Part shown: piece by piece, positions 13,145-25,993 of the stretch
Layout: each line of letters begins with the position of its first letter
Position numbering within the stretch: the stretch's first letter is position 1
Source: Larimichthys crocea
Lineage: Eukaryota > Chordata > Actinopteri > Sciaenidae
Assembly: GCF_000972845.2 (NCBI RefSeq)
Contig: NC_040027.1
Location: forward strand, 12,701,760-12,765,759
Length of the DNA: 64,000 nucleotides
Direction: 5' to 3'
Translations under genes and position numbers: made by a program
The notes under the pieces: generated by a model
Told to the model about the DNA's origin: nothing
Seen by the model: the letters and a program-made list of their open reading frames with translations, nothing else
Databases searched by the model: none

Positions 13145-13387
13145 GTAAGTTTGACCTTTTTAGTTAATTTACTGTATCATTGCAGATTTATTTTAATTTA
13201 ATAGGTTACTGACTAAAGAAGAGTGATAAATGTGTTTTTGTAGACTGATTTAGTAATGATTATATTAAGACATAGTCTGTCTTTCATACAACACATCCTC
13301 ATAATAAAATGTATCTTACTTTCTATTTTTTGAGTGAATCTGCTAACTGTCATCCCTCATCTATCTGTACCTTCAGGGCGGGTTGTG

Positions 13388-16300
13388 ATGGCAGTAGCAC
13401 AGCGGCCGTTCTTGGCCACTGTGCTGCTTCTTGTCTCCTCGGGGCTCCATTGCTCCTCTCCAGTACCTGCCTGCCCAGAGCCTTGCACCTGCCAGAGTGC
13501 TCCCCTGTTGAACTGTTCCTCCTCCAGCCTATCCCTGGTGCCTCAAGGCATCCAAGACTCTGTCACCGACTTAGACTTGTCTCACAACCTCCTTGGCTCT
13601 GTAACACTCGACCGACCGCATTATAACCTCAGGAATGTATGGCTGGGAAACAACAGTATCACACGCTTGTCTCTCTGCATAGAGAGAAACCTGGGAGGCC
13701 GTTATGATAGAGGTAGACATCGCTTGAGACCTTGGAGTAGACGGGGATGTGTATCTTGGGCCCCCACTCTGCAGCTGCTATCTGTTGAGAGGAATCATCT
13801 TGAGCAACTCCCAGAGGGTGAGTCAGTGCAATACAGCCATATATAAAATACTGTGAGAGTGCATGAACAGCACAATAATCATTTCTTCTAGTGAGATCAG
13901 CATAAAGAAAGTGTAAATGTATTAAAATGTATTTAGAATCAGCACCACTGTGGCAAGTTTGGATAGATATCTTGCAATGGTGTCTTCTCATGCTCACATT
14001 ATTATTATATATTACTCTTGGAAACTTCCATATCAGCTCTTATCTATATATTCACTGCCTGAAAGTAGAGTGTCTGAACCTAAACTCAATAATCTTTTAT
14101 TTAGGCATTTTGATCTGATGAATTTTAATGAGATCAAACTTGGATTGCCCTTATCAACCGATCAGATCATTTAGTTCAGTAAAAGTTGCTATAAAACCGT
14201 ATAAAATGGTCATTACAGGTAGATGGCTCACCTTAAATATATGTTAAAAAAAATACAGCAGTATTGGCAAAAAATGGCAGAATTGCCTCCACTAGTGTTA
14301 TATTATTGAATTATTATTGATGTGTTTAATATTGTAATTTCAAGGTCTACTTGTGACCTCCGAGCCAGAAGTGTCAGAAGTGTATGAGTTAAGAGTTTTT
14401 GCCTGATGTTTGTGTCATCTGAATAAATGTTCCATGTTTTTTCTAAAGAGTCCAATATTTCAGTATTAGATTAGGGATGGGAAGTTGCGGGAAGGTGGTT
14501 AGCACTGTCGCCTCACAGCAAGAAGGTTTCTGGTTCAAGCCTTTCTGTGTGGAATTTGTATGTTCCCCCTGGTGTCTGCCCAGTTTCTTTCTGGGTACTC
14601 CAGCTTTCTCCCAAAGTCCAAAGACATGCACTTAACAGGTTAATTGGTGAATCTCTACCGAGTAAATTGGTGGTGGGTATTTGACGCTATGTGCCTAGTG
14701 ATAGGCTGTCCAGGGTGTACCCTGCCTCTCAGCTGTCAGTCACCTGGGATAGGCTCTAGCCCCACCATGACCCTAATGAGGATAAGCAGTTACAGATAAT
14801 GGATGGGTAGAAGTTGACTTATCAGGTCTTTCCTTTTGTGATTTATCTTCTGACCCACTAGATAGGTCTGAAACTACCCTTGAATGTCTCTTTTTAAAAA
14901 ACTTTTTGGGTGTGTGCGTGTGTGGGTGGGAGATTTAAACCTGTATCTGATAGTGAAGTTGCACAGTCGACATGATGCACACCTTTAATTGCCCTCTGGG
15001 GTGTTGTTGAGAAATGTCCATGAGTCAGACCTGAAAGATAGGTCCACCTCGTAGGCATATTGTTTGCCAAATTCAGTCTAAAAAAGTAGCCTGAGGTCTG
15101 CTAATTCATCTATACAGTAGAATAAGATCTATGAGCTGTGTGCATTGCTGTTATTGTCGAAATGATTTTATAGATATCCCTTATCTTTAGCACTTTGCTC
15201 CACTCGGAAATGATTAAACCTCCCAAGGTAATCACACTGCACACCCTTCAGCCAGTCACAGTTTTTATTGACATTCCAGTGGCTCAAAGAAAGGTGTAAA
15301 CATGCAGTACAACTTTTACATTTTCCCCTGCATCATGTTATTTCACAGAATTCCTTCTTGCTTGGTTGATCATATGTGTGTTTCGAAGAAATGTATTCAC
15401 TGTGGGGTTTTTTAAGCATGTGTGGACAGCCCATTTACTTAGCAAGAGCTGTGTTGACAGTCATAGACTTCTTTCCTGTTTGGTATTCAGCTCACAGAAC
15501 CCTCGGTGCCTCTCTAATGAAGCACAGACCCACAGTGGCTTACTTCAGCCCAGCAGTCTCTGGGAGATTGTCTCTGGCTAGTGAAAAGGGGGAGACAGCA
15601 GGGGAGAATGAGCACCGCAAAAAAAAATCTCAGCCCATAATTAGTCATATTCTGAGAGTGTCCACAGTCAAAATAAACCAGAAGAATTCGGATTCATATT
15701 CTCGGGAAGGGGTGTGCAAATTCAGGCATTTTATACTATTCACTAGGCCTATAGAGAAGTCCAGTGAGAGAAAGAAAGAGAGGGAGAGAGAGGCATGCAG
15801 TTACATTATTTAATCTCACCATTAAAAACACTGCAGTACTGCAAACAAACCAACTTCATATAGAGTTTTTTCACCAAGCAGTACAGGACTGAGAAGAAAA
15901 GACAGACTGACCTCTGTTATTAACACTGGAAAATGGTGTCACATGGTACATTCCTTGCTCCCTTCAGTAGACACCCCATTATGGCTCCTGTTGAGTTCTA
16001 ATTACAGCTTGTGTTTTCTGTAATCCAGGTCTGGAAGGTAGCGAGTTGTTGCAGGTTCTGCAGCTCTCCTTCAATAAAATCTCAACTCTACAACCAGAAG
16101 ACCTTAGCCACCTTCAGCAGCTAACAGAGCTACACCTACAACATAACCTCATCACCACGCTTCATCCACAGATGTTCCAGGATTTAGCCCAGCTCCGGGT
16201 AATGCTTGTTTTTGAAACTAACATGCACAGAAAATTCAGTAATCAAACAATAAACTTGTAATGCCATACCTTATTTATTCATCTTTTATTTTCAAATAAA

Positions 16301-19300
16301 TATTCTATAATTAAAAGATAATGTACCTTTCAAATCGAGAATATTAAACAATCAAGTCACATATCTCAACATCTGCTGTATGTCCATATTGTGTCCCCCT
16401 CAAAGGTCCTTGATCTGAGCTTCAACATGTTGACCAGTCTCCATCCCTTGATGTACCTTTCTCTGCGTAACATCGGGGCAGATGTTAGGCTGAGTGAAAA
16501 CAGGTGGCAGTGTGATTGCAGTATGCGTGGTCTAAGAAGGTGGATGGCTTACGACAGCAGCAGAAGCCTGAAGCCCTGGAGTGTGGTGTGTGCGTCCCCC
16601 TCCATCCTCTCTGGCAGAGACCTGCTGCAGTTGGAGGAGGATGACCTCAACTGTTTCAACACTGACAACAGACCAGAGCTCCACCAAGATGTGACGGTTT
16701 ACCGTGGCTCTGAAATACTGCTGTCTTGCGCTGCACAAGGTAACACGGTCAAAAAAGTGTAATGTAATTTAATGCATACAGTATATAACAATGTAGCTCA
16801 GTCAAACTGCATGTCAATATTGTCTTTTTTGTAGATTCAATGTGGTGGACACCCAGTGGCCAAGCATCTGTGAGCCAACCTCAGGCTGGTCTACTCGTCA
16901 ATGACATCACAGAGAAAGATACAGGACTATATGTGTGTGTGTCTGAAGAACACAAAGTTGTGTCTGTTTTTAACCTACAAATCAGTAAAATAGGAGGTGC
17001 AAGTAGAAAAACTAGAAGTTTACCCAGAACCAGCCAACAAATAATCTCACAAGACACCCCAAATAGGATCGGCCAAAAAATTAATCAGACTACCCCAGCT
17101 ACAACTACCTCATCTGACTTGGCTCTGGCCGTGTGTCTGTCCATTTTGTTCACATTCCTGATAGCCTTTGTCCTTGGAGTCCTTGCAAGACCTTGTGTAG
17201 ATAATCTTTGGAAAAGGGTCGCCAAGAAGAAAAGCTCCCATGAAACCAATTCTGTCCCACCTGTTGATCAAAGACAATATGACAATGAGGCTTTCGTCAA
17301 TGGTGACGACCCAGAAGTGGTAATCACTTACAGGGAAAGGAGAGTCACATTTAGCACAGAAGACTCTAGAGAAAGCAGCTATTATGATACTGTAGCCGGT
17401 AATGTCCAGGAAAGCATCAATAATGATGAATATGAAGCTCGGAGGAGTTCAGAGGAGAACCAGAGAGATGGTCGAACACACATAACAGAGTTTGAACACA
17501 TCCCAGACCCTGATGAGCTAGAAAACAGGAGACGCTCATCTTCATGCTCAGATTCTTCATTATCATCTGGAGACCATACGAACCAGAGAGACCACACAGC
17601 ACCCAAATCTCCTCAGCTGGCAGAGGGCTCTGTTCAGCAGAGAGCTGATTCACTGGTGTCACAAATTTCTAGAGAAGAAATACCTGGATCTTCTGAGCCA
17701 TTTGCAGATTGGTCACCACATGCAAAGGACCTAAGCCTAACAGACCCTGATTTGTGGCAGGAGAGTGGAGAACAATTTGAATTTAGTGACTCTGTTCGAA
17801 GTGCGTCTGCAAGGTCCAGCAGTGTTGGTGGTTCTTTTAAAAATTCAAAACCGATTCTGGCACTCACTTCAGATACACAGAGGGATGATATGTCCAGCTC
17901 CAGCTCCTTTGTTAGTGAGAATGAACCTACGTCATACACTGTGAACCCATACCTAGAGGAGGATATAGGAACGGATCCTAATAAACCTGCAGAAAATTAT
18001 GACACACAAAGGCATGCAAAACACTCCTCTTCCTCTTCTTCCAGTGACAGTGATGAAAATGACAACACAGTCAAACAAGAAGTGAAGCAAGAACTTGGGG
18101 AGGTGGACTTTGAGCATACTACACGTGTCAACAAGGGTCAAGATATCAAAGCACCGGCACTGGCTTCTGATTCATCATCTAGTAGTGGAAGTGATGTTGA
18201 AACAACCAACCAGATAAACAGACATGTGGCACCCACTTCAGATGTACAGAGACCAAGACCCCCCTCTTCCTCTTCTTCCAGTGACAGTGATGTAGAAGAC
18301 TACGCAGTCAAAAAAGAAACGACAACACCAAGCACAAAGGACATGGCAGGGCTTCCAATTAAAGAGTATCACCCTGTAAGCCATATCAGAGCCCCATCAC
18401 TACCTACTGATTCATCTTCCAGCTGTGACACCGACGATGAAATAACACACCACGCAGTGAAGCAAGAACCTGGGAAGGTGGACCTTGAGCATACTACACG
18501 TGTCAACAAGGGTCAAGATATCAAAGCACCATCACTGGCTTCTGATTCATCATCTAGTAGTGGAAGTGATGTTGAAACAACCAACCAGATAAACAGACAT
18601 GTGGCACCCACTTCAGATGTACAGAGACCAAGACACCCCTCTTCCTCTTCCTCCAGTGACAGTGATGTAGAAGACTACACAGTCAAACAAGAAACAACAA
18701 CGCCAAGCACAAAGGTCATGGCAGGGCTCCCAGTTAAAGAGTATCAACCTGTAAACCATATCAGAGCCCCATCGCCACCTACTGATTCATCTTCCAGTAG
18801 TGACACAGATAATGAAATAACACACCACACAGTGAAGCAAGAACCTGGGAAGGTGGACCTTGAGCATACTACACATGTCAACAGGAATCAAGATATCAAA
18901 GCACCATCACTGGCTTCTGATTCATCATCTAGTAGTGGAAGTAATGTTGAAACAACCAACCAGATAAAAAGACAGGTGGCACCCACTTCAGATGTACAGA
19001 GACCAAGACACTCCTTTTCCTCTTCTTCCAGTGACAGTGATGAGGAAGACAAACAGAAGCCTACCCTATATCTTGACCGTATTCCACGCACTATGAAGCG
19101 TGTAGCGTTCAAAGCACCATCACCTTCTGATTCCTCTTCTAGTAGTAGTGACAGTGAGGATGAAACAAACCAGATAAAGAAACAGGAGCAAGGGGAGACA
19201 TGGACGGAGAGGCTTCCACCTCAAGTATCTCAAACTTCAAGTCCTGACTCACAAACACAGTGGCCTCTTCTAGATCTTGAGCATACTACAAGCATCAAGA

Positions 19301-22300
19301 AGCGACTAGATATCAAAGCACCATCACAACCTTCTGATTCATCTTCTAGTAGTAGTGACAGTGAGGATGAAACAACACACCACACAAAGAAGGAAAGGCC
19401 AGAGTTGGTGGGAATTTCAAAGCTTCCATTTCAAGAATCCCAAACAGTGAGTCAGGATTCAGAGAAACAGTGGCCTGCTGTCAATCTTGCTAATATTACT
19501 CGCATCAAGAAGCGTCTAGATTTTAAAGTATCATCACAACCTTCTGATTTCTCTTCTAGTAGTAGTGACAGTGAGGATGAAACAACAAATCAAATAAAGA
19601 AACAGGAGCAAGGGGAGACATTGATGGAGATGCTTCCACCTCAAGTATCTCAAACTTCAAGTCCTGACCCACAAACACAGTGGCCTCTTCTCGATCTTGA
19701 GCGTACTACACCCATCAAGAAGCGTCTAGATATCAAAGCACCATCACAACCTTCTGATTCATCTTCTAGTAGTAGTGACAGTGAGGATGAAACAGCACAC
19801 CACACAAAGAAGGAAAGGCCAGAGTTAGTGGGAATTTCAAAGCTTCCATTTAAAGAATCTCAAACAGTGAGTCAGGATTCAGAAAAACAGTGGCCTGCTG
19901 TCAGTCTTGCTAATGTTACTCGCATCAAGAAGCGTCTAGATATCAAAGTATCATCACAACCTTCTGATTCATCTTCTAGTAGTAGTGACAGTGAGGATCA
20001 AACAACAAACCAGATAAAGAAACAGGAGCAAGGGGAGACTTACATGGAGAGGCGTCCACCTAAAGTATCTCAAACTTCAAGTCCTGACCCACAAACACAG
20101 TGGCCTCTTTTAGATCTTGAGCGTACTACACCTGTCAAAAAGCATCTAGATATCAAAGCACCATCACAACCTTCTGATTCATCATCTAGTAGTGACAGTG
20201 AGGATGAAACAGCACACCATGCAAAGAAGGAGAGGCCAGAGTTAGTGGGAATTTCAAAGTTTCCATTTCAAGAATCTCAAACAGTGAGTCAGGATTCAGA
20301 AAAACAGTGGCCTGCTGTCAATCTTGCTAATGTTACTCGCATCAAGAAGCGTCTAGATATCAAAGTATCATCACAACCTTCTGATTCATCTTCTAGTAGT
20401 AGTGACAGTGAGGATGAAACAACAAACCAGATAAAGAAACAGGAGCAAGGGGAGACTTACATGAAGAGGCTTCCACCTAAAGTATCTCAAACTTCAAGTC
20501 CTGACCCACAAACACAGTGGCCTCTTCTAGATCTTGAGCGTACTACACCCATCAAGAAGCGTCTAGATATCAAAGCACCGTCACAACCTTCTGATTCATC
20601 ATCTAGTAGTGGTGACAGTGAGGATGAAACAACACACCACGCAAAGAAGGAAAGACCAGAGTTAGTGGGAATTTCAAAGTTTCCATTTCAAGAATCTCAA
20701 ACAGTGAGTAGGGATTCAGAAAAACAGTGGCCTGCTGTAGATCTTGGTGATATTACTCACATTAAGAAGCGTCTAGATATCAAAGTACCATCACAACCGT
20801 CTGATTCATCTTCTAGTAGCAGTGACAGTGAGGATGAAACAGGTCACATAGAGAAGCAGAAGCCAGGCAAGGTGGGCATTGCAGTAAGTCAAGATCCAGA
20901 AACACTGTGGAGTGCTGTAGATCTTGCTAATACTAATGGCGTAAAGAAGCGCCTAGATATCAAAGCACCATCACAACTTTCTGATTCATCTTCTAGTAGT
21001 GACAGTGAGGATGAAACAACAAACAACACAAACAAGATGGAAGATTTACACAACTCCCCAACAACAATCAAACACACTGGTTTTGGTACTCTAATTTCAA
21101 GCAGTCCAAAGACAGACGATAAAATCAAATTAGAAAAATATCAAGTTATTACAGATCAGATGAGGGATGAAAAAACAAGTGGCAGCATCAACACACCACC
21201 AGAGATAAATTCAGAACTTGAGGCACGGTGGAGCACGATGAATCTTGGCATCTCCCGCTTCAGAAAGCGTCTTAATATCACACCGGATAAACATGAACCA
21301 TCAAAGCTGCCCTCATCACCACCACCTGACTTAGATCTGTCAGGATTGACAGAGAATGACTCTCTAATCACTTATAAACGTTCAATTTTCAAACCTTCAT
21401 CACCACTGAGTAATTCTTTTTCTGACAGTGACCCGACAATAGACCAGGAAAACAAAAGACAAACACGGGCTGAACTGGTAACTGTACAAGGTCCATCCCA
21501 TAGTATGGGAGACAGGAATCCATCTCTTGCCCCAACAAGAGTTTCTAGTATGACCTTTAATGATGTAATAAGGAAAAGGATGAAGCAGTCTAGACACACC
21601 ATAAATGTGGACGTGCCCCCAGAGATAAGGTGGACTGACCCATCTATCTCCAGTCAGAGGAGAAACCTGGATATAGGTTTATCAACTCCACAGCAGCCTC
21701 CACCTGCAGAGCCAGAACTCCCAACACTCCCTGACTCTTCCAACTCATCTCTTAGTGCCAATTACGTTTCTCATGCATCCAGCAGAGCTTTTGACGAGGT
21801 TGACAACTCACCTGGCAGCACAAATGAGATTTTGAGGGCTATATCTATATCTGAGCAAAAGAGGGAAAGGAAAGGTCTCAGTGCCATAAAAGCCATGTCA
21901 TCTCAGAGACAACAATGGGACACACAAGATGAATCTTTTCTATTTGACAACCATGATCCACAAGTTGACACCAGTTTTAACTATGCAAAATCTGAGGAAG
22001 ACATCAAGCCGCTGGCGAAACAGCCACTAACACGACTACATACTTCTTCTACATACTCTACACTGGATCTGTTGCATGATATTCCCCACTACAAGAGCCA
22101 TGACACTCCACCTCCTATTCCAGCAACACCACCACCAGATGAGGCAGTAGAGCTCACATGGGGGTCTTTACAGAGCAGTAAGAAACAAGGGTTGGAGGGC
22201 ACTGGATCCTATCTGCAACAGAGCAGAAACACAGAAACATCTGATCCTTCTTCAGTAACATCACAAAACCCGGCAGTCAACTTTGACTCCCCGAACATTA

Positions 22301-22311
22301 GTTATGTTTGA
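13388..22311 (+). CDS. lrrc66: Leucine-rich repeat containing 66, greatly enlarged repeat tail, 4 coding exons
   Basis: Coding exons: 13388-13817, 16029-16198, 16406-16739, 16835-22311. The phases agree, giving 6411 nt (2136 residues; human about 880). The order is: signal peptide (residues 1-~24, AVAQRPFLATVLLLVSSGLH); a cysteine-rich N-cap (CPEPCTCQSAPLLNC); several LRRs (LQVLQLSFNKISTLQPEDL, LTELHLQHNLITTLHPQMF); a C-cap (ENRWQCDCSMRGLRRWM...DLNCF); an Ig-like domain split by an intron (LLSCAAQG, then WW and DTGLYVCVS); a transmembrane helix (~407-429, LAVCLSILFTFLIAFVLGVL). A cytoplasmic tail of about 1,700 residues follows, with poly-Ser/Asp-Glu cassettes in tandem repeats between residues ~714 and 1710. 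Assignment rests on domain order and position between sgcb and dcun1d4. The family's function is poorly known; the architecture suggests a surface receptor or adhesion protein. A polyadenylation signal lies at 22640-22645. Confidence 0.9.
14480..14806 (+). repeat. Teleost dispersed repeat with tRNA-like boxes (copy 2)
   Basis: It starts 'ggttagcactgtcgcctcac', then 'agcaagaaggtttctggttc', 'tctttctgggtactccagct' and 'cccaaagtccaaagacatgc'. It ends 'gataagcagttacagataat' plus 'ggatggg'. It is a fuller copy of the repeat at 10573-10806 and lies in lrrc66 intron 1. Confidence 0.8.
18100..19060 (+). repeat. In-frame tandem repeat family 1 in lrrc66 (about 375 bp unit)
   Basis: Three copies of a block of about 125 codons begin near 18112, 18488 and 18861. 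Each starts with 'EHTT(R/H)VN' and 'QDIKAP', then SDSSSSSGS(D/N)VETTNQI, VAPTSDVQRPR and a second Ser/Asp cassette. The last copy is incomplete, and family 2 follows it directly. Confidence 0.9.
19120..21020 (+). repeat. In-frame higher-order repeat family 2 in lrrc66 (210 bp monomer, 420 bp dimer)
   Basis: The codon string for IKKRLDIKAPSQPSD, followed by SSSSSSDSEDET, recurs with starts near 19295, 19507, 19715, 19927, 20135, 20344, 20554, 20764 and 20944. Most spacings are 208-212 bp and the last is 180. Monomers alternate between an 'A' type (KKQEQGET, QVSQTSSPD, QTQWPLLDLE) and a 'B' type (KKERPELVGIS, ESQTVSQDSEKQWPAV). The true period is therefore a dimer of about 420 bp (140 codons). 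The frame is never broken. Confidence 0.95.
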
Positions 22312-24914
22312 TAGAGATGTCGCAGCATCCTAAATACTGATAAAACAAGCTAATTGGTGGCATAGTTTGCTCTTTAATTAGCCAGGGACATACAGAAACG
22401 TATGAATTTTATTCTATTTTATACATATTAACCTTGAAATGAAATATAAATACGAATAACTTATTGTGTGGAACTGTGAGTGCAATAGAGGAGATGTTTA
22501 ATCTTTAACATTTGTCTTATTTCTGTATATTGCTTAAAAACAAATCAAAGATGTCTTCTCATAATCAATCTTGAAACAAGATTCCATCCCATCTTCATGT
22601 TTATGTATTATTAATATACTTATTATACTAACAGACTGTAATAAAACCATATCTATGAACAATATAATGCATCCTCATTTATAGTGATGGGTACATCTAA
22701 ATAATGACACGGCATGTATTCCTGATGATACTTAATGTTTCTAAAGAACCCAATTATAAGCCAGTAAGTTAATAAACCCTTTTATTTATGTATATAGACA
22801 TAGGTTATAGTGAAAACAGACATATAGACACTTACATAGTTTACATACATATATACAGTTGGGACAAGGGTGTTCATCCTCCTGCATTGTCATGGGAGAA
22901 TACTAAAACATTAATCTCTACACAGTATTTGGTAAGCAATCCAACAACTACTTCAATCTAAGATGTTATGCTGATGGTTGAAGCATTGTAATGATGAAAT
23001 GAATGATTTAATTTCATATAGTTCAGCTGCAGTGGAGTTCAATGACATGAGAGCTGATGTATGTCATCTTCACAACAGATTCCAATGGACATTTCATGTT
23101 TATCATGACTGTGGTGTAAAAGTAACAAAACAAAAAAACCCTCTTCCAATAAATTAAAATTAGATTCTGTATAATGGCTACAGCTACCTTAACAGCATGT
23201 GTATTGATGTGTATGTTGAGGGGGGGGTAAATGCAGGAGGGAACTCCTGTTCCACCGTGAGGTTACAGGTGTGTTCCAGGTCTTAATAGACACAATCATG
23301 TTGTTCATCAGAATTAAGATAACATGATCGTGAATATCAAAAATTAAGCACAAAACACTTGCACAAAATCCTGTACAAAACAAAAAAAACGCGTTTGGAA
23401 AAATGTTTTCAAAAAATCTCATCCATTCACAAAAGGCTCTGTTGGGAGCATGCATGCAAATATTAAATCTGACATTTCAGCATCACACCACAGCCAAAGA
23501 CAAAAATTTATACATGTGTTACAAGAACAGTATACTAGGCGAAAAAGAACAGCATAGCATCATCACACAGCTCCAAACTGTCAGTGTCCGTTGATTTAAT
23601 TAGATCCTATGGGTGGTACAAAGCAATGCTTTCAACAAACCTACCTTTCTACTCAAGCTTTAAAGGACCTCGTCCTGAGAGGGTCACTGGTCTTCCACTG
23701 TAGTTATATTAACACTGTCAGTGTTGGGAGAGATGCTACTAGTAAGAGGAGACCTGAAACTATCAGTGGACTAAGGAGGACAAAACAGATGTCACATATC
23801 GAGACAAAATGGACACCAACTAGCTCTATGTCAACTTATAACACAGCCCAAACAGTCTGAATTCATCCTGAAATAATCCCTGACCACTCTGTGTGTGTTA
23901 TGTGTGTGTGTGTGTGTATGTGTGTGGAATGTGTGTTCTCACACATGTATATACATTTGGGTTTGTTGGTATGTGTGTGGGACACACAAAGTGACTTCCA
24001 TGTGTTGAGGCACAATAATACTCTTACCTACACAACGTAGATACATAAATTGGTCAGCAGACCAATAAATGCTGATCAGAGCACTAGTGGCTCACCGCTG
24101 TACTGTAATAAGAGTTAGTAAGCAGCAATGCTGATTTGTTTGGTGTTATGAGGTCTGAAGCCTTTGCAGGGGGGGGTTGAGCAAACTGATAGCATTAGCT
24201 GGAGTAAAACAGCAGGAGAGAACAGAAACTGGAGGGAGAGAAAAAAGAAAAATAAAAGAAATCACTGGCACAAATCAATAGTAAACAACACAGGCATCAG
24301 AAACCTGCGATCAACCATTTGACACAGTGTGCTTCTTGAAGAACTTCTATCTAACTCAAAATATGACAAACAATAGTTAGTGCCATCTGTCCAGAAAAGC
24401 TCAAGTTCAAGTTCATTGCACAGATACATAATATTTAAATGTGCCCAGGTCAAAGTGACCCTGTTTAAGACTCAGACACAATGCATGAATGGTCACTTCT
24501 GTTGGTTTCTCTGTGCTGAAGACAAGGGGTGAGGAGTGGTCCCCCCACACAATACCATTTTTGCTTCCATCATCCACGTATGATACCATGTTATCCTAAC
24601 ACAGACAGCAATATGACATGTCACAGTGAGAGAGAGCAATGCCACTGGGGATTGCTGCAAGCTTGCCCACTATGCAACTTCGGTAGGGAACATAACTCCA
24701 CAATGGCAGCCCTCCGCGCTCTGGGCAGCATGCCCCCAGGCTGCAAACCCAGTGCCCCCACCCTAGCCCACCCACAGTCCGAACCCCTCCTCTACCAGGA
24801 AGCACCCACTGTCACTGCTTTACCATTTTTGTATTGTTTACTTATTGTTTGTTGATTCTCATAGTCGTTGTTGTCACAGTTGTATTTTTTCCATTTCTCC
24901 ATTTTGCTCCGCGC
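22312..24914. other. Convergent 3' UTRs of lrrc66 (+) and dcun1d4 (-)
   Basis: No coding exon is seen. AATAAA at 22640-22645 (+) fits lrrc66. A minus-strand AATAAA, seen as TTTATT at 22781-22786, would give dcun1d4 a 3' UTR of about 2.1 kb. The two transcripts would then end some 140 bases apart. A (GT)n run lies at 23890-23930. The part at 24650-24800 is GC-rich but shows no gene. Confidence 0.5.
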
Positions 24915-25958
24915 CTATGACATCTGTCTTTCCTTGTACCATTCCACAAACTCGTCCAACAAAACTGGCCCTGGTGGAAGGAAGACCAGAGTACAGGAGG
25001 TTAGATTTGTGAAGATCTGTTGACACATTTACGTGTAGATGTGCGTTCACTTACAGGCACCATCCTCATCATAGTTACTGAGGTCCAGGTTGATTGTCCT
25101 GCTGAACTCTAAAACATTGCACCATTGGTCTTTGTTGATGACTTTGTACTTGGATTGCTGAGGGACAGTAAAGAAATGCCTTACATGAATACAGAACAAA
25201 GAAAATTTAGTCTCATCAACCTAGCCAAGGTCAAACAGGATTTTCAAATCTTATACACTGCTGTTTAAAACATGAATGTTTTAGAGGAAATTTGACGACC
25301 CCTACCTCTAAAAACTGATTAAACACAGGAAACAGAGGCCACGTCTTTCCCAGGAGAAGACCCAGCATACACTTGGCTGTGTTCAAGTCCAAACTCCTCT
25401 GATCCTTTTCCTGTCCAATCAAAATAACCAAAAGCTTCATGAAATCTACGCAAAATGTCAACTACACTTTAAGTAACATCCTAAACATGAGCCTAATACA
25501 CAAAACAGGCTGAACAGTTATCACAGTGTGGAAGCATGTGCCATTTTTCCATTCACTATATCAGGGGTGTGTTGCTTTCTTTAGATCAGTGGTTCCCAAT
25601 CTGTGCATGGGAGCTGCCCGAGGGGCTGCCAACTGATTGTGGAGAATAAAATAAAAAAATAGCTAATATTGTGGCAAGCAGTGTGGATTGGGAAGCAGCT
25701 CAGTGATATTAACCAACAAATGAAATCCAACACAGGGGACAAAAAAACACTATGTACTATAGGCTGTATACTATGGCCCAGTTATCACAGTAATAGGAGA
25801 ATGTTATTTTTTTTATGATTGTTCTTTTAGGTCTAAAGTAGACATGCTGGTATTTCAAAAAATCTAAAAACAACATTTAAAGCCAGAGTGATTAGTTCGG
25901 TCTGTGGCAAAGCAATGGACCTTATGTGTGCAAGTTTGATAGCTTTCATGTGTGATAT

Positions 25959-25993
<35 letters not shown>

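Noticed and set aside
18043..21020. CRISPR-like regular spacing of repeats
   Set aside because: The repeats are in-frame coding units in a vertebrate gene, with no short palindromic repeat or unique spacer pattern.
17382..21602. Minus-strand frames under the lrrc66 last exon
   Set aside because: They are shadows of the plus-strand coding repeats, rich in Ser/Leu from reverse reading.
24529..24855. Frame of 108 codons on the plus strand in the dcun1d4 3' region
   Set aside because: It lies in the likely 3' UTR of dcun1d4 on the opposite strand and has no recognisable motif.
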